DNA of 64,000 bases from Fasciolopsis buskii (Eukaryota > Platyhelminthes > Trematoda > Plagiorchiida > Fasciolidae): the NCBI GenBank assembly GCA_008360955.1, contig LUCM01008463.1, forward strand, positions 45,936-109,935. The letters run 5' to 3'. Numbering within the stretch: position 1 is the stretch's first letter; every line of letters starts with the position of its first letter. Below are positions 50,612-63,239 of this stretch, one piece after another. A model generated the notes under the pieces. It made no database searches. It was not told the origin of the DNA and saw nothing but the letters and a program-made list of their open reading frames with translations. Made by a program: the position numbers and the translations under genes.

Positions 50612-53600
50612 CTGTGAGTGCACGTGTATCGGAGAAGATGGAGGGCGGATGGGGTAAAGAAGACAAGAGAGAAAAAGGTCAATAACAATTTGACGCGGAA
50701 GTTCAGCGACATACAAGATACTGGTCGGGTTAAGGGGGACGATTGACGCACAACCTGCGTGGCACTAGTGAACAACCGCATGTGCGTATTTCGCGTGCTG
50801 GAAGGAAAACAATTCCCCAGCTTAGGCGTTTATGACTAAGGTGATATGAACCAACGCCTACTTGAGTTGGTCCTGCCCCATGGAATTCGACGAGACAGCA
50901 CACACATGCTCAGTGTTCAGACTGGGTGGATGAATGGGTCAAAAAAACCAAATTGGAAATGCAGTCCCTAAAACGTATGGATAAGTAAATGGAGATTTAC
51001 GTCAATATTTGTTCGGATACGAATAAAACAGTTGAAAGTGTGTCCAAGTCGGATTGTACGAATGAGAAGTGCTCGAACTGGCCACGAGAAAAGTGAAGTC
51101 CTGTTCTAGCATTGAATTCACTAGCGGTGATGAGCATGCATTGAGAGCAATACTCACCTATCACCTATTGCACAATCTGTTCTGGTTTTCACGGCGAACT
51201 CATTTCGATGGCCGCCTGGCCGAAAACACTCGCACCGCGTTCAGCAAAGTGGCGAAAGTAGTGACCAAATGACAATAGAAGATGAGATCGAATCCCGGAA
51301 TAAACATGAAGAAGCGATAAGTACAAATTTAATCAGCGACACAGGATTGCTTGGATGAGCGCCCTAGTACACATGATCAGTCATTCAGGGATCAGAAGTT
51401 GGAATCAGCAGATCAGCGTGGAATTTGCTACAGTGTCACCCTCGTCACTCTTAATCAGCGCCAGTGTATGGGATTTGAAGAGACATGGCGCGGGATAATG
51501 TTGATGCCACTAGCATGAAAGCAGTACAGTGGACGAACACATCGGATGAAAGACATAATACACCGTGTGATCGAATTCGTTCCGTTTGTGATCCGACGGG
51601 TTACCTTTGATTATACAACTTTGAGTGTACGAGAAAGGCAGCGATTAAAGCTCATCTCAAAATTTCATTTATACTATTAGGGGCGTGAAAGAATGACTAG
51701 TCCATATCAGAACTATACAGTAGTTTATGAAAAGTTTTCTAACGTGTAGGGAAGGACGTTATGAGCCTCTCGCATGACTTACGATTTGCCAGTCAAAGCT
51801 GATCAGAGCTTCACTCAGATCAAACAGAACCACTTAGCCATGAACAGCACGCCTGTTTGTTTTTAACTACCCGGCAGGCGGATCTTCTTAACTCCCAATC
51901 AGGATGTCTAACCGTCCACGTATACTAACTTTACCGATTAAGAACCTGGCTACTAAAAGGGGTGTTGTGGTAACAAGCGAACCCACAGAAAAATAAGACC
52001 ACGATGACTTACGTTCCGATGTTAAAACTACCGCAGCCAAACAGCTAACATTCGAGTAGCTTGTTATCAAAATCGGTGTCTGTATTGCTGCATTGATTCA
52101 TGAAGGCGAAATCCACGCAAAAAACTCTTGATTCTTCACAGCGATCCCGAAACAGGCAACAGTTGGACATTATGAACTGGGAGCTAAAGCCTTCTTCGCA
52201 ACTCTATTTAGGCGACCACGTAGACATGATTTTTTAGAGTTCAACTAAATTTAAAAATTCTATGTTTACCTACGCTGACAGAACACACACATGAATATAT
52301 GGGAAACAACGTAGCCAAGAACAAATCTTTTTCGGCAGACGCTCAAGATCGAACTAAGAAATAAGACGAAAAGGAACTGACAAATCGGCCAGAAGTTCGA
52401 TCTCGTCACCGAGATTCTGTCGTTTTCTTCCCTAAAGTCACGGTTGTGGTGTTTCAGAGACAATACAATGCACCTCTGTGATTACGTGGTACGCAATTTC
52501 TACTGAGGCCATAGGGAAGTACGCAATGAAAAAGACGCTTGTATTATTCTACAAATAAAAAACCTGCGCTAAACCAATAAGAACTTCCTAAAGGGAGGAA
52601 CATGATCGTGGTTCGAGATGGAAAAATCGATTAAAGACACCAATTTCTCCCACACCATTCATAGGACGTTCACATGATTGTGTGCGTAAGGAATTTTCAT
52701 TTCCCATGGCAATGCACATGTGCTATCGATCCACATATCACGTCGTAAAACAGACAGATCAGTTGATAGTGAAAACCAGACAGTCACGTTTGTCACAACA
52801 GATAAAGAGCGCCTTGATATGCAAAAAATCAAGGATTCGGTCACAATAGTGGAAAGTATATAATTTTAAGGGTGTCTGTGACTCGACAAAAGCAACGGTA
52901 TAGTCTGAGGGGTCTCATCCTTGCCTACACCCTTGGAATACAGGGACGCCAACGGCCAAATCCAAGAAGCAATCAAAAGTATATACACACAATGGACCAT
53001 AAAACTGGCGTATACATATAATACAGTAACATTCTGGAATAGAAACAACACAACTCAGTGTCGTGTACATTTGCCATGGTTCGGATTCCCCATAGGTTAA
53101 ATTAACGAAGTTCACCAAGTAGCTGTCAACCTGCGGTGTAATAAAAAAATATTCAACGATTTATAGTGACCAGAAAAGTATGAGAGATTAGAATATGATG
53201 ATCGTGAAATCCGATTAATCAGACTGGATTAAAATCGAAACAATTCCCTCCCCGAGTGAACAATAGCACTCATAAATTGTGTCAAAACAAAATGACATGC
53301 TTTTATTTGAATTTTGAAGATTGTCTAGAACGATGGTTGCCGCCAACGAACTACTAATAATAGACGCGTACAGGAGTGTTTATATCCCCGTCCAAAGACG
53401 AAACCTCAGTCTCACATATCAGCCTTCGTTAATCTCACTCTCTCGTTCCGTAAACCGATTCAACTCCCGGCCCCTGTATTAGTGCTAGTGTCCTTCTCAC
53501 GAAAAATAAAACCAACGAAGATGCTACATCAAAAATTGGTCTTGGCCAACAACTAGTTGCTAGTTATCTGAGTATCAAACAACACAAGAGTGTGGCCTCA

Positions 53601-53704
53601 ATGTTTGTTTTTGTCAGCAGGACTTTTCCTGAATGTAGGGGTAGATTGCTCCAGCTAAGCAATGTTGTGGATAACGGTTACAGTCCCGTATTTACATCCT
53701 TTCT

Positions 53705-53830
53705 CACCATAATTTAGCCAAAACTAGCAATCCTTTAGCCGCAATGCACAATCCTTTAACCTCAACCGACAATCAATCACTCCCGACCAATAATCCTTCA
53801 ACTATTTCCCATGACTCTTTTAATGCGGTC
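53705..53830. repeat. Degenerate 21-bp minisatellite
   Basis: Clear units of exactly 21 bases at 53726, 53747, 53768 and 53789, built on CAATCCTTTAACC; weaker units precede (53705) and follow (53810). Intronic. Confidence 0.75.
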
Positions 53831-55189
53831 TATGGTTGTCGAGACTCGATGCACAAACTTCAGCAATGCAGCGAATTAGATATGTACCGGAATAGTCTAA
53901 GCCCAGCGAATGCTTAAAAAGTAAAAGATGCGTGCTGCTAAGCTTCATGAACGACCAGGTGCTGCTAGAGTCGTATTAGACAGTGTGGGAATATTTCGTG
54001 ATTGTTATACATTTAAAAGTTATATTTATAATCACCGGTTAAACAAAATCGAAGGAACAAATGAGGTGTGGTGAATGTAACCCTAAATCTGGTTTAAAAC
54101 GTTGAAACATGGACAAAGTGATGACAGTAGTGGAATGTCTTTGCGTTAAGTATGTGCAGTAGCCTCGAAATGTCAATGCATTCAATTTTCTAGACGCAAT
54201 TCTGTTTAACCGGGGTTAAGCAACGGTAACTTCATATTCCATTCCAACTTGATTTCTGCCGGAGCGTGTGAACGCAAAACAATATATCACTCATGTTACA
54301 CTGGGTATTTTTACTTCCAGGTGCAGCATGTTGTGACCGTTTTTCGTTTGCAGCGTTGATGTGCGAAGTTTAATTATTTAGCAATAAATCATCAAGACTA
54401 AAATATTAGGAGTCAAAGCCAAAGAATCGCGGGAATTGGTTAAAGGATTATGACTGCGCGTCGCGGATAAAGAATCGAAGATTTCAACTAAAGTGTGGTG
54501 AGGAAAAGTGCGGATGAGGAACGAGATCTGGGAAATTGCTTGCTATGTCAACCAAGAGGGTTAGAAAGAAGCTAGGTGTGTTATCATCCGCTTGTAATCC
54601 ACCCTAGTGAAAGCTTGAAATCTAGTAGCAGCGTAAAACATGAAGATCAATTCCATGAAAGACTCAGGACAAGCGTCATGTTAACACAAGCCAAATGGCT
54701 CAAGCCTAATAGGGTTGGAAGTAGTCGAAAACGGCTTTTCACAATTAAGTAAGCAGACAGGATACAAGACTTTTGAACTTTAAGCTTTTCTCGGAACGTT
54801 TTGGGACTTCAGAGAATGAAGGAAATCCAACAAGAGATACATTGCAAATGACCATGGGCATAAGTCTACGGAATTGGAGTATTCTCACTTTGTCAATTCA
54901 ACTGAAGCTTCTTATGTCCAGCCAGATATACGGTGAAATATCTTGGATTAATTTGAATGGGTTTAAATTGTCTTTATGATTACTAAACTATCATGTAGCA
55001 CTAACACTCAACTGATATAAAAAAGACATCATCGATAAGCATCGCTGGATTATTACGAATCGTGAGGCATTTTCATATCCCAGAAGAGATATGATATACT
55101 AGGGAATGGAAGACACTAATCAAAGGCACGACACAAAATACAGTCGATAATCTTCTGGCGGAGAGAACTGAGTTCGTTAACCACACCAC

Positions 55190-55330
55190 TGTTCAACGTT
55201 AAACAGCAAGGCAAGCCCCACTGACCGTTGCCTTTCTCGATTATACGCTGTAATAGAAAGAATGAGTTCGCAACGGGAACAGGAAGTGAACCTACAGCTG
55301 AGTTGAAGCTGTCCGGCATCATTACTCAAT
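55190..55330 (-). mobile_element. LINE 3'-end fragment
   Basis: The tract GTTAAACAGCAAGGCAAGCC and the following 100 bases align by eye with 46472-46620, the 3' tail of the family B LINE. No coding part is attached. Confidence 0.5.
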
Positions 55331-56379
55331 GAAGAACGATGTTCAAAATGATCAGATGCAAAATCAACAACAACGTGATTTTTTAAGTCTTAACTGTACG
55401 GCAGGCATCTTCGTTATTCGTTTACACAATCGGATTCCTCAAAGATACTCGCCCCCGAGGTTTGGCAATCGCAACTACTGTATCCGCATCAACTGGACTG
55501 GTCACCATCAACCAGTCTGTTTAAACAGGTTGTGGCCGTCACAGACAAGGAAGCTTCGCAACCGACGAAGACTAAAGATTGAACGAACAGCCCTCGATGC
55601 TAAAGAAATACTTCGAAGTGAAGTATCACCTCTACGTTACCCTATATATACACAGCGCACCTTAGTCCTCGTTCCGTGCGCCTAGTGCTCATTTGCACTG
55701 TGGTGTAATGATCATAAAGTTTCAACTTTTTGCAGGAGGCAAACGCTGTTTTCTTTAGTTATCTGGCAATCTGGGTTGTAAAATAACCTTCAAATTTGCT
55801 GACTTTCAAAGTAAATGTCGACAACTGTCAAACACTTAAATGTCTAAAAGTCCCCCAGGAACTTTCTTACTGTTCCTAACTTCACCGTACATGCAGCTGT
55901 TGCAATATCAACACATCTGGAGACGTCAAGAACCGTCCCAAACCAGATGGTTCTGTTAGAAAAAAGGAAAAAAATGAAATATAACAACAAGGCCAAAACA
56001 TCTAACCCAGAAAGGTGCATCTCCATGGCACGTGTGCACACATACGTGCATGCGCAAACGTACGTTTCGGCTGGTTACTCTTCTCATGGCATGCCATCTC
56101 GTGACCTGCCCACACAAAACAAGAAATTATTTGTTGTCCCCTTCAAACCAGCTACGGTGTTACTCGCCCTTAAAACCTGAGTGAAAGCCATGAAACCCTA
56201 TTACTTCCATGTTTCCTGTATGATTGTGTTGAACATTTAACTGAAAAGACAGAAAATTTATAGAGTGAACATAGCAAATTTTCCGACAGTGGCGTGCTTC
56301 AACTCATTTTCCTATTTTCGAAATTTCCCGCCAACACAAAGGATCAAAAACTTCCAACTTTTCGATATCCTCAGCTTGT
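55331..56379. other. No gene recognised
   Basis: Lies between LINE fragments in intron 1. The plus-strand frame 55329-55685 (118 codons) has no domain I recognise. Confidence 0.35.
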
Positions 56380-57150
56380 AATGATCAGTTTCCGCATCCA
56401 TAGATCAGCATGGAGCAGATAGAGGCACAGTAAGCCCGACTTATAGTCCGCAAGCAAACTTCCGCTGCAATCCCAAGACGACCGCCTTAGTTTCAGAAAG
56501 AATCCCAACGCTGTCAAGTGTTTGCTTGGTCATTTGGAAGCAAAACTGAACAGAAATATTTGAATGAAGGGATTTCTGCTCGATAGTCATCGATGAACAG
56601 CTGTTTAAATGTCAGATCTGGACTGGTTTTGAAGGATTCATTCCTGGTCCAATCGACTTCGGGAAATCGGGTCAGTCGAGAACAAATTAGACTGCAGCCG
56701 GGGAGTCCACTGGAGCGACAATATCATCCGAGAACAGCACTGTCCGTTGTGAACCACTGGGGAGGATATCTTCGTCTAACTCCAGTAGTGAACGTCAAAT
56801 CAAAGAGTACTTCACCACACACACGTGACCTAGCGCTAGTGGTCGAATAGTGTCTGCTCGGGAGCCCAAAAAACATTTCGAGTATCCCGACTGAATTAAG
56901 GCCCCCAAGTGACCCGCGATCCACCGAATCGAAGGGGACCGAAACTAAGATCTATAGCGGTTCTCTAGTGTCTGACAACTTTTGAATAGTTGGTCCATGC
57001 AACCATTGTCACCGTGAAAGAACCCTTGGCTCAAGCAGATGCGTCGATCTCTCGCCTCGGGAATAAGGTTTACCAACAGTCCACCGAAAACTCGTAAGGC
57101 GATATCGATTAAGCGGACCCCTCAAGAGTTAGTAAATATCGATCTACCTC
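56380..57150 (-). mobile_element. LINE reverse transcriptase relic
   Basis: Minus-strand pieces read RGVRLIDIALRVFGGLL and EARDRRICLSQGFFHGDNGC with MDQLFKSCQTLENR (about 56950-57115), matching the 'RGISL....' and 'ARE...REQAGFR.GRGCTDQIFTLRQ' RT segments. Further on, CSMLIYGCGN (about 56395-56425) matches 'VLLYGCETW'. The palm with the catalytic aspartates is not recognisable. It is heavily decayed and oriented with mef2. Confidence 0.6.
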
Positions 57151-57779
57151 TCCTCTTCCCGGGAACAGACAACAGAATAAATATGACCATTCAGACGGTA
57201 GTAAATTACCTCGTCAAATGGAGCCAAGAAATGCAAATCCCGTCAACCAATGGCGATAAGCAATTTTCATAAACCTCAGAAGAATTTTACCTTTTCTTGG
57301 CGGCCTTTCTGTCTCTGTTTGTGAATGAGGTTAGTGACTTCAGTAATAACTGACCCGTCAAAGTTGGTTTCGAATTGGACTGAAAACGTTGTCAGCCAGC
57401 GAGTTCAATTTTCTGCTAATGCTGCATCAGCTTCCTGTCGTTCAGCCCACATGGATCTCGAGTTCGTTTGAGAAACCCCAGGGTAATAATCGCATCATCA
57501 ACAGTCGAGTTGATTGGGCTACGTTTGCAATAAGTGGACATTTTGGTTACCGTGGGTAACTATTTTCAATGTAGGCTTACCATTCACTGAAACATTTTAC
57601 ACCGTACTGTTTTCGTATCGCAAACATTATGTAACGAATCACACGGCGTATCGATTTTCGGGAGGATGAACCTCATTGACCGCTGTCCTTCTACCAGAGC
57701 TATACTTTGCTACAGAAAGAATTATACAATGTGGTCGAGGAATGGAAAACAAAAAATGGCTAATAGCCAACAGATGGGA

Positions 57780-58440
57780 TGGAACTAACTATATAAAAGC
57801 ACCTTTTTCAAACATTCTGATTCGACGGAAGATAATAACACGATTGCCACTGTTCACGTTTCACTGTTATATTATTCAGAATCGCCAGCCAAATGATTGA
57901 GATATCCTTTGGACCCCAATCACGAAGACGTGAAACACCCATCTTACTTAATTTCACTGAACCTTTCTCATTTCAAGCCGTCACGTCATCTGTTGACCTC
58001 CACAGAGTTTCTTCTAGTACAACAGAGTAACGGAAAAAAGACGAGGGTTCGCCATACGCAACATCTGATCCAAGTGAAAAAGTCTACTAAGATGGATACA
58101 CTAATATAATATTCTCTGAGTCGGCACCCAACACTCGGTTTCAAAAGTTGGTACAACGTACGCGGTCATTCCATCCAATCCAAACGATAATAAGCAAACA
58201 CTGCTTTACGACCTCCATGAGCCGAACATCTTCAGCACGCAAACTCCATGTCTCGCAACCACAAGACAAAAAAATGGGCGCACCACGCCACGACACAAAC
58301 GACCTTCTCACCGCAACAAAATGTGAAGTCAGTGCTAGAAGTGCTTCAGTCTGGCGTACTCATGATATCTGTGAGGTTAGAACGTCATGCTTTTGTGAGA
58401 CGAAAACTGTCACAAACGCGCACTAGATAGGAATAAACGA
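57780..58440 (-). mobile_element. LINE C-terminal fragment
   Basis: The minus strand reads GCETWSLRAEDVR (about 58222-58260) and WIGWNDRV, then toward lower coordinates a LGSKGYLNHLAGDSE segment corresponding to the C-terminal 'GP.D..N.WLETL'. Its nucleotides align with 46645-46900. It is a separate insertion from its neighbours, because it carries a C-terminal part lying 5' of another RT. Confidence 0.65.
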
Positions 58441-58639
58441 TTTACTACACAAAACTGAAATAGTCTATCCTCGTTATCTGTACCCTAAGCGGACAAGACA
58501 ACACCCACCTAAATAAGTTTTTAATTCACACTACTCTCGAATTCGCGCATTAAAACCACCCGCTACCACTATAGTGTCAGAGAGTTTGGTTCTGCGAACG
58601 AGTGGCGAGCTCGCCACAAAACTCATCCTTTTGCATGTC

Positions 58640-59270
58640 AGTGCTGCAGTCCGTTAGAGCGTATGTCCAGATTAAAAATAAGTTACGCTTAACACAGCTA
58701 CCCAATCAAGCACCAACTGACTTTTTGTGTCTTACGGTACATAAACAACCGTTAAACAGGGTATAGTCTGAAAGGACTATTTGAGCCTCGTCAGTCAGGA
58801 CCATTCAAATACCACGTCGAAACTGAACTCAAGCTGATTCGTCGTCTGAGGTATGCAGGATATATCTTGATGAGATACCAGACGCAGCTAGTCAAATAAC
58901 ACTACTTAGATCCCAAGACAGTGTTTCATTGACGCACCAGTTTACTGTACGCGTCAACCGTGTCTATTGGCTGGTCTGCATGAGGGATGCACATTAGAGG
59001 AGCCGAGGTTAAGAGGCTGGGTGGGGGCTTGAAAAAATGTGGCCTACGAGACTGAAAATCAGTTAGCACACTAAACCACAATGAACCGTTGCAAATATCT
59101 AGCATGTTATCCGTGGACAGAGAGGACAAAGGCAGACGACTGGGGATGGAAGAGAGTTTGAATAAAAAAGAAGGAACTCTCAGCAGTATCGTATTTATCA
59201 CTGCCTAGCTCGCTCGATACGAATGGACAGCGCGATCCATTATCATACGCAACGACCGATGCAGTTTGAG
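58640..59270 (-). mobile_element. LINE relic, family A endonuclease start
   Basis: The nucleotides align by eye with 20095-20770 in the same orientation, for example TACGCTTAACAC near 58684 and 20137. Reading frames are more broken than in that copy; part of the pre-endonuclease segment survives as a 91-codon frame at 58926-59201. Confidence 0.7.
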
Positions 59271-60530
59271 ATTTGTTTAAATTCGGTAATTCATTGCAAT
59301 GGTGCATACTTATTGTTATGGCGTCCAGCCATTACACAGAAAGATTAGGGTTCTCAACCAAAGCCTTTGGTTTTAACAAGAACCTACTCTCAAATCAGCG
59401 GGAAGTGGCTGAGTGGAAGCTAATACGCTTCGATCAATTATTTTCCAAATCATTTTCCCATTTGAGCTGCTACTTCAAATCAACTTGAAAGACTAGAAAC
59501 TACTTTTCCAGGCGTATATTCCTTGATTTGCCTGGCATAACTGAATCCTCTGCTTGGGAAAAGTCATCCTGCATAACTCGTCCGGGCATGAAAGGATGTA
59601 ACCCATCACACCAGGTAAAGGTGACGTATTATTGTGACGGCCTTCAGTTCTGACATACTAACTGTGAATGGTTGTTGGTCTAGTCGAGAACAGTAACAAC
59701 CCCACCTATTTGGTTCCCAGCATTCAGAACCAATCAACCATACAGAAGCCTCAAAATGCCTCAGCTCCAAGTTGGCTGCCGTCAAAATGCTCCAAAATGG
59801 CCAGCTTCTTGCACGGCCTCTGCTGAGGAAGTCTCAAACACTGAGTTCTCGTGATGTTCCCACTAAGTTGCGAGGACCAACGCGAATACAGGGCGCTCCC
59901 AATCGCGTCGACTGACCTTTGGTAATCAATCCAGAAAGAAGTTGGATGAAACTCTGATTCTAAACACGGGCGGTGTACGAAGCATATGATGGTACACTCA
60001 CCAGCATTTGTGGTGAAGAGGTGAACGGGGCATCCAGGATGTCTGGTTCCATCCGAAGGGCGCATGAACTAATCGATCAGTCATCAGTTCCCAGTGGGTT
60101 ACCTACTCACTTATGGATGTTTTATTACATGCCCCATGCATGAGTGCAGTAGAAGAAACATGTCCCATAGCCGATAGGACGCACTGCAAGGAGGGATCGG
60201 CAGTCTTGATCCCAAAACTTGGAGCGGCATAGAACAACATAAAGTCCCACCAGGAAATGCGTGGAAACAATCCAGACAACAGCGAATTACCGTCTACCAC
60301 CATTTGATTAAAGGCACGGGGCAGGGTTTCCCAAGTCAATACTCAACTTTGGTTTCGGACACCTGGTAGTATTCAATCCACAGAAGAATCATGGATCCCC
60401 ATGGATAATGCATAAGGTTAACTAGGCATAGTTTGTTTTTCTCTCCTGTTCCTCGCTCACTGTTTCCTTTCTACCCCATGGTCCCGATGGCAAATGATCG
60501 ACATTCAAATTTGCGTACTGTATATATTTA
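59271..60530 (-). mobile_element. Family A LINE, sequence upstream of the endonuclease
   Basis: This continues the relic at 58640-59270 on its 5' side and matches 20785-22040 block by block. The piece 60105-60300 is absent from that copy and resembles 62800-63000. The outermost part (60396-60530) matches 25264-25443 and ends near a short TA-rich tract. No conserved coding frame was seen. Confidence 0.5.
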
Positions 60531-61180
60531 TATGGAATTCTTGAGAGCATACTCATAATCCAGTTTTGTACGGCTGCTTTTGTAGAGAATAGACAGCACC
60601 TTGAATAGTAATTCTGAGTGGTGAGTAACCAGCAGGAGAAGAAAGCCTATCTAATGCGTACTGTTTTGAGTTTCACAATTATGAGCATGGGAGCACGGGG
60701 ACAATGTATATGTCATTAGTGAGGGATTGGGCAGTTCGTTATCAACTCAAGTTTCAGGATCACAGTCACTGAATCCAGTGCAGTGGATCCTAGAAGTTAT
60801 TTATCGAAGATCCTGTCCACCGTATCAACAAATAAATTGTGTACTAAAAATGCAAGGGATTACTACTCCCTATAGGGGGACCGGCAACTGCAACATTGAG
60901 AATCGGAATGGAGGATTATACAGTGAGTGTGTTAATGATCTACGGTGCTCTTTTGGTAATAGACAGTGAGGTTAAGATTAGCTGCTTCCGGAGATTTCTA
61001 CACGAATCAACCACCGCCGGATGTATTCACACCGTCATCATTAAGCCGCACATAATATTAACACTGTAAAGCACTGCAGTGAGGATATCTAACTTCGTAC
61101 GAAAGTTCATCGCGTAATAAACAAAGTGGGCAGCTGCTGTCGAGTGTCCGTGGTAGAACAGTGCTTTACGAAACAGTGAG

Positions 61181-61262
61181 CTCACCGGGATAGCCTTGCG
61201 GTTAAATGTTAGACCAGTCCGATTCGGCCCAACCTCTAATATAGGGTTCGACAGATAGAAAC
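61181..61262 (+). repeat. tRNA-like SINE candidate
   Basis: TAGCCTTGCGG (61191-61201) resembles a pol III A box, and GGGTTCGACAG (61244-61254) a B box, at tRNA-like spacing. No cloverleaf is obvious, so it is more likely a tRNA-derived SINE head than a tRNA gene. Confidence 0.3.
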
Positions 61263-62248
61263 TTCGCTTGGGCCGTTACGAATCAAACCGATTAGTAGTG
61301 TAGAAATACATGTACAGCAAGCGAACCGCCAATAGGAACAGAACTCAAGATATGCGACGGTGTCTGGAACACGGTAAACATCAGATAATTCTACTGATGA
61401 AACTGGTCACGATATAGCACACTATGCTGGTTCGAGAAGTCTAATCAAATCCACTGACCGGAAAACGGGAATTTAGGTGACATACTCAGGTATATAAACT
61501 ATGAAAGCCGAGAAGTAATTCGAAGGGCAAAAACATTAAAATGCAGAACAAGGTAATGACCTGCACAATCCCAGGAACTGCTGCGTACATTTTCCACAAA
61601 ATCGTTGTCGTCAAAGAGGGTATCATGAACTGACAACATCATCAACAATCCAAACCAGACTTACACTCAAACACGGCTGGTCTCAACGGAAAATGAGCAT
61701 GGAAGAAGTCGAACCAATTTTTCACAACAGTCAAATGGAGAAAAGGGATCCACGATGCAATACCTGAGCTAAATGCCTTGGTTTTTGCAGTCCGAATAAG
61801 CAAGCCGGCCAACAAAAGCCTACTATGCACTTTGATTACATTAAATTTGTACGCCTGGCGATCCGTGATACTCCACCAGTCTGTACGTGCGCCACTTTCT
61901 GAAGTCACACACAAACATCGGCAAGCTAAGTACCGTGCATCCACAACAGTGAGGGCAGAAAGAACCGATTCAATTACCACAGGCGGTCGGTCATCTGATA
62001 GGCAACTATAGCTCTCAGGAGGAGGAATGGAAATACAAATGAAGAAATATTAATTAATCTAGCAAGACTGCTATAAATTCCTATATTAAAAACCCGAGAA
62101 CGACAGTAGTAGAAAACTGCGATTCTGCCCATCTATCTCACCACCACACAACAATATGTGAACGAATGCTTCCCTCGGACTATCGTTGTAAGAACAATAG
62201 AAACGAAGATAGTAAGATAGAACACGGTTTTGGAAAAACGAGACTCAC

Positions 62249-62302
62249 CTGCCGATTTCGTTCATCATCAATACGTTTGATGAGGATTTTTTTCCGCCCC
62301 AT
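62249..62302 (-). CDS. mef2: MEF2 exon 1: start of the MADS box
   Basis: The ATG at 62302 opens an 18-codon exon encoding MGRKKILIKRIDDERNRQ, the N-terminal arm and first helix start of a MEF2 MADS box. The exon ends with CAG followed by a strong donor, GTGAGT, at 62243-62248, the conserved position of the first coding intron in MEF2 genes. The arm residues Gly2, Arg3, Lys4 and Lys5, which contact DNA in the family, are kept. Residues 7, 9 and 12 (Leu, Lys, Asp) differ from the Gln, Thr/Ser and Met/Thr I recall from vertebrate and fly proteins. The exon is far too short for ORF-length criteria; it is recognised by sequence, splice phase and fit to exon 2. Confidence 0.9.
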
Positions 62303-63239
62303 ATTTCTGTGCTTGTAGGTGCCTAGACTTGTCTAGATCGATAAGTAGACGAACACGATGAGAAAGACATGTACACGGTCACAGTGACCAAAACATGGAC
62401 AGAGTGTACGAACGGATGGACAAGTAGATGATCACGGACTGGTGAGACGCTCTATTGGCAACACCCACAATGGCTGGACAATTCCTGTAGTTCTTTGGGA
62501 ATTAATTTGTAACGCAAAGCAAAGTGGCGTTGTATTGAGCAAAATTTTGATTCGTTGAATGATCAAGTCGCTCCAATCAAATGAGCTGACTTGACTGATT
62601 TCTGCAAAAACACTAAAAGAAGATCGCGGAGTAAGTAATACATGCGCACAAGTTTCAAGACAGACAAGACAATAATCTCACAAGCATAACGAAGGAAAAA
62701 TGACATGGTGAGAGTGGTAGTTCATCATTCAAAGATTTCTAATACACACATGCAATCGCGGTGTTATTATCACCGCGAGAAGGAAACAGATTCAGAGTAT
62801 ACTCTTTATAACGACATAACTCACAAGCGGGTTAAGCTGAAGAGCCCAGTCCAAACGGAGAAACTGTGACGCTGAAATTTGCAGTGCCATAGAACCACAC
62901 GAGGTGCAACCAGGTTTCGTGTGGTAACGGACCGGGAGACAGCAAGTTGCCGTCTACCACCGGTGAACACAGAATTCGAAATCCCGAAGCTTTGGCGTGA
63001 CAAACGCCTAATCTATTCCACTGTCAACGCCGTAGTGTGCACCTGCGGTCGGCATCGAGCTAATGTGCCTAAAACCTCCAGGCGTCGCGTCGGATATCTC
63101 GTGTACACCAATTCAGCATTCAAACTGGCTAAGCAGGAGTCAGTCCACTGAGTGCCGTGTCATCAGTTTACCACGTCAGCCATTATATCAAACATTAGTC
63201 ACATCGGAGAACAGCGTAAAACGAGACCTTGCGGAGACG
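62303..63239. other. mef2 5' flank: no promoter recognised; short repeat at 62800-63000
   Basis: This lies just upstream of the mef2 start codon. 62800-63000 aligns by eye on the same strand with 60150-60310 (for example the shared CCGTCTACCACC). I see no TATA box or untranslated exon I can support. A CACAG six bases before the ATG could be an acceptor for a 5' UTR intron or trans-splice site, but it lacks a pyrimidine tract. Confidence 0.4.

Larger units (their letters stand above)
50612..62248 (-). other. mef2 intron 1 and its contents
   Basis: The intron runs from GTGAGT at 62248 to CACAG at 50612. The stretch just before the acceptor (50612-51000) is pyrimidine-rich on the sense strand. 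It holds a degenerate 21-bp minisatellite (53705-53830) and sense-orientation LINE relics at 55190-55330, 56380-57150, 57780-58440 and 58640-60420, and a tRNA-like SINE candidate near 61190. I recognise nothing in 51.0-53.7, 53.8-55.2, 60.55-61.17 and 61.27-62.24 kb. Confidence 0.8.
26465..62302 (-). other. mef2: mef2 locus, coding span (4 exons, 3 introns)
   Basis: This is the span of a MEF2-family gene read on the minus strand. Joining the four exons gives 18 + 68 + 67 + 575 residues, about 728 in all, longer than typical MEF2 proteins (roughly 450-550 residues). MEF2 proteins are nuclear, dimeric, sequence-specific activators of muscle and neuronal genes that bind A/T-rich CTA(A/T)4TAG elements; that is family knowledge. 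All exon junctions fall between codons. The first two are placed exactly where MEF2 genes of other animals are split, after RNRQ and after DIVE. Introns are about 11.6, 18.8 and 3.2 kb and contain many retroelement relics. No untranslated first exon or promoter could be identified upstream of 62302. Confidence 0.9.

Noticed and set aside
52915..53130. Exon-like minus-strand frame preceded by a good acceptor (T-run then CGCAG)
   Set aside because: The encoded peptide matches nothing I know and interrupts intron 1 without a phase-compatible link to mef2 exons.
61642..61980. 112-codon minus-strand frame close to mef2 exon 1
   Set aside because: No similarity to MEF2 or any family I know, and no acceptor/donor pair that joins it in phase.
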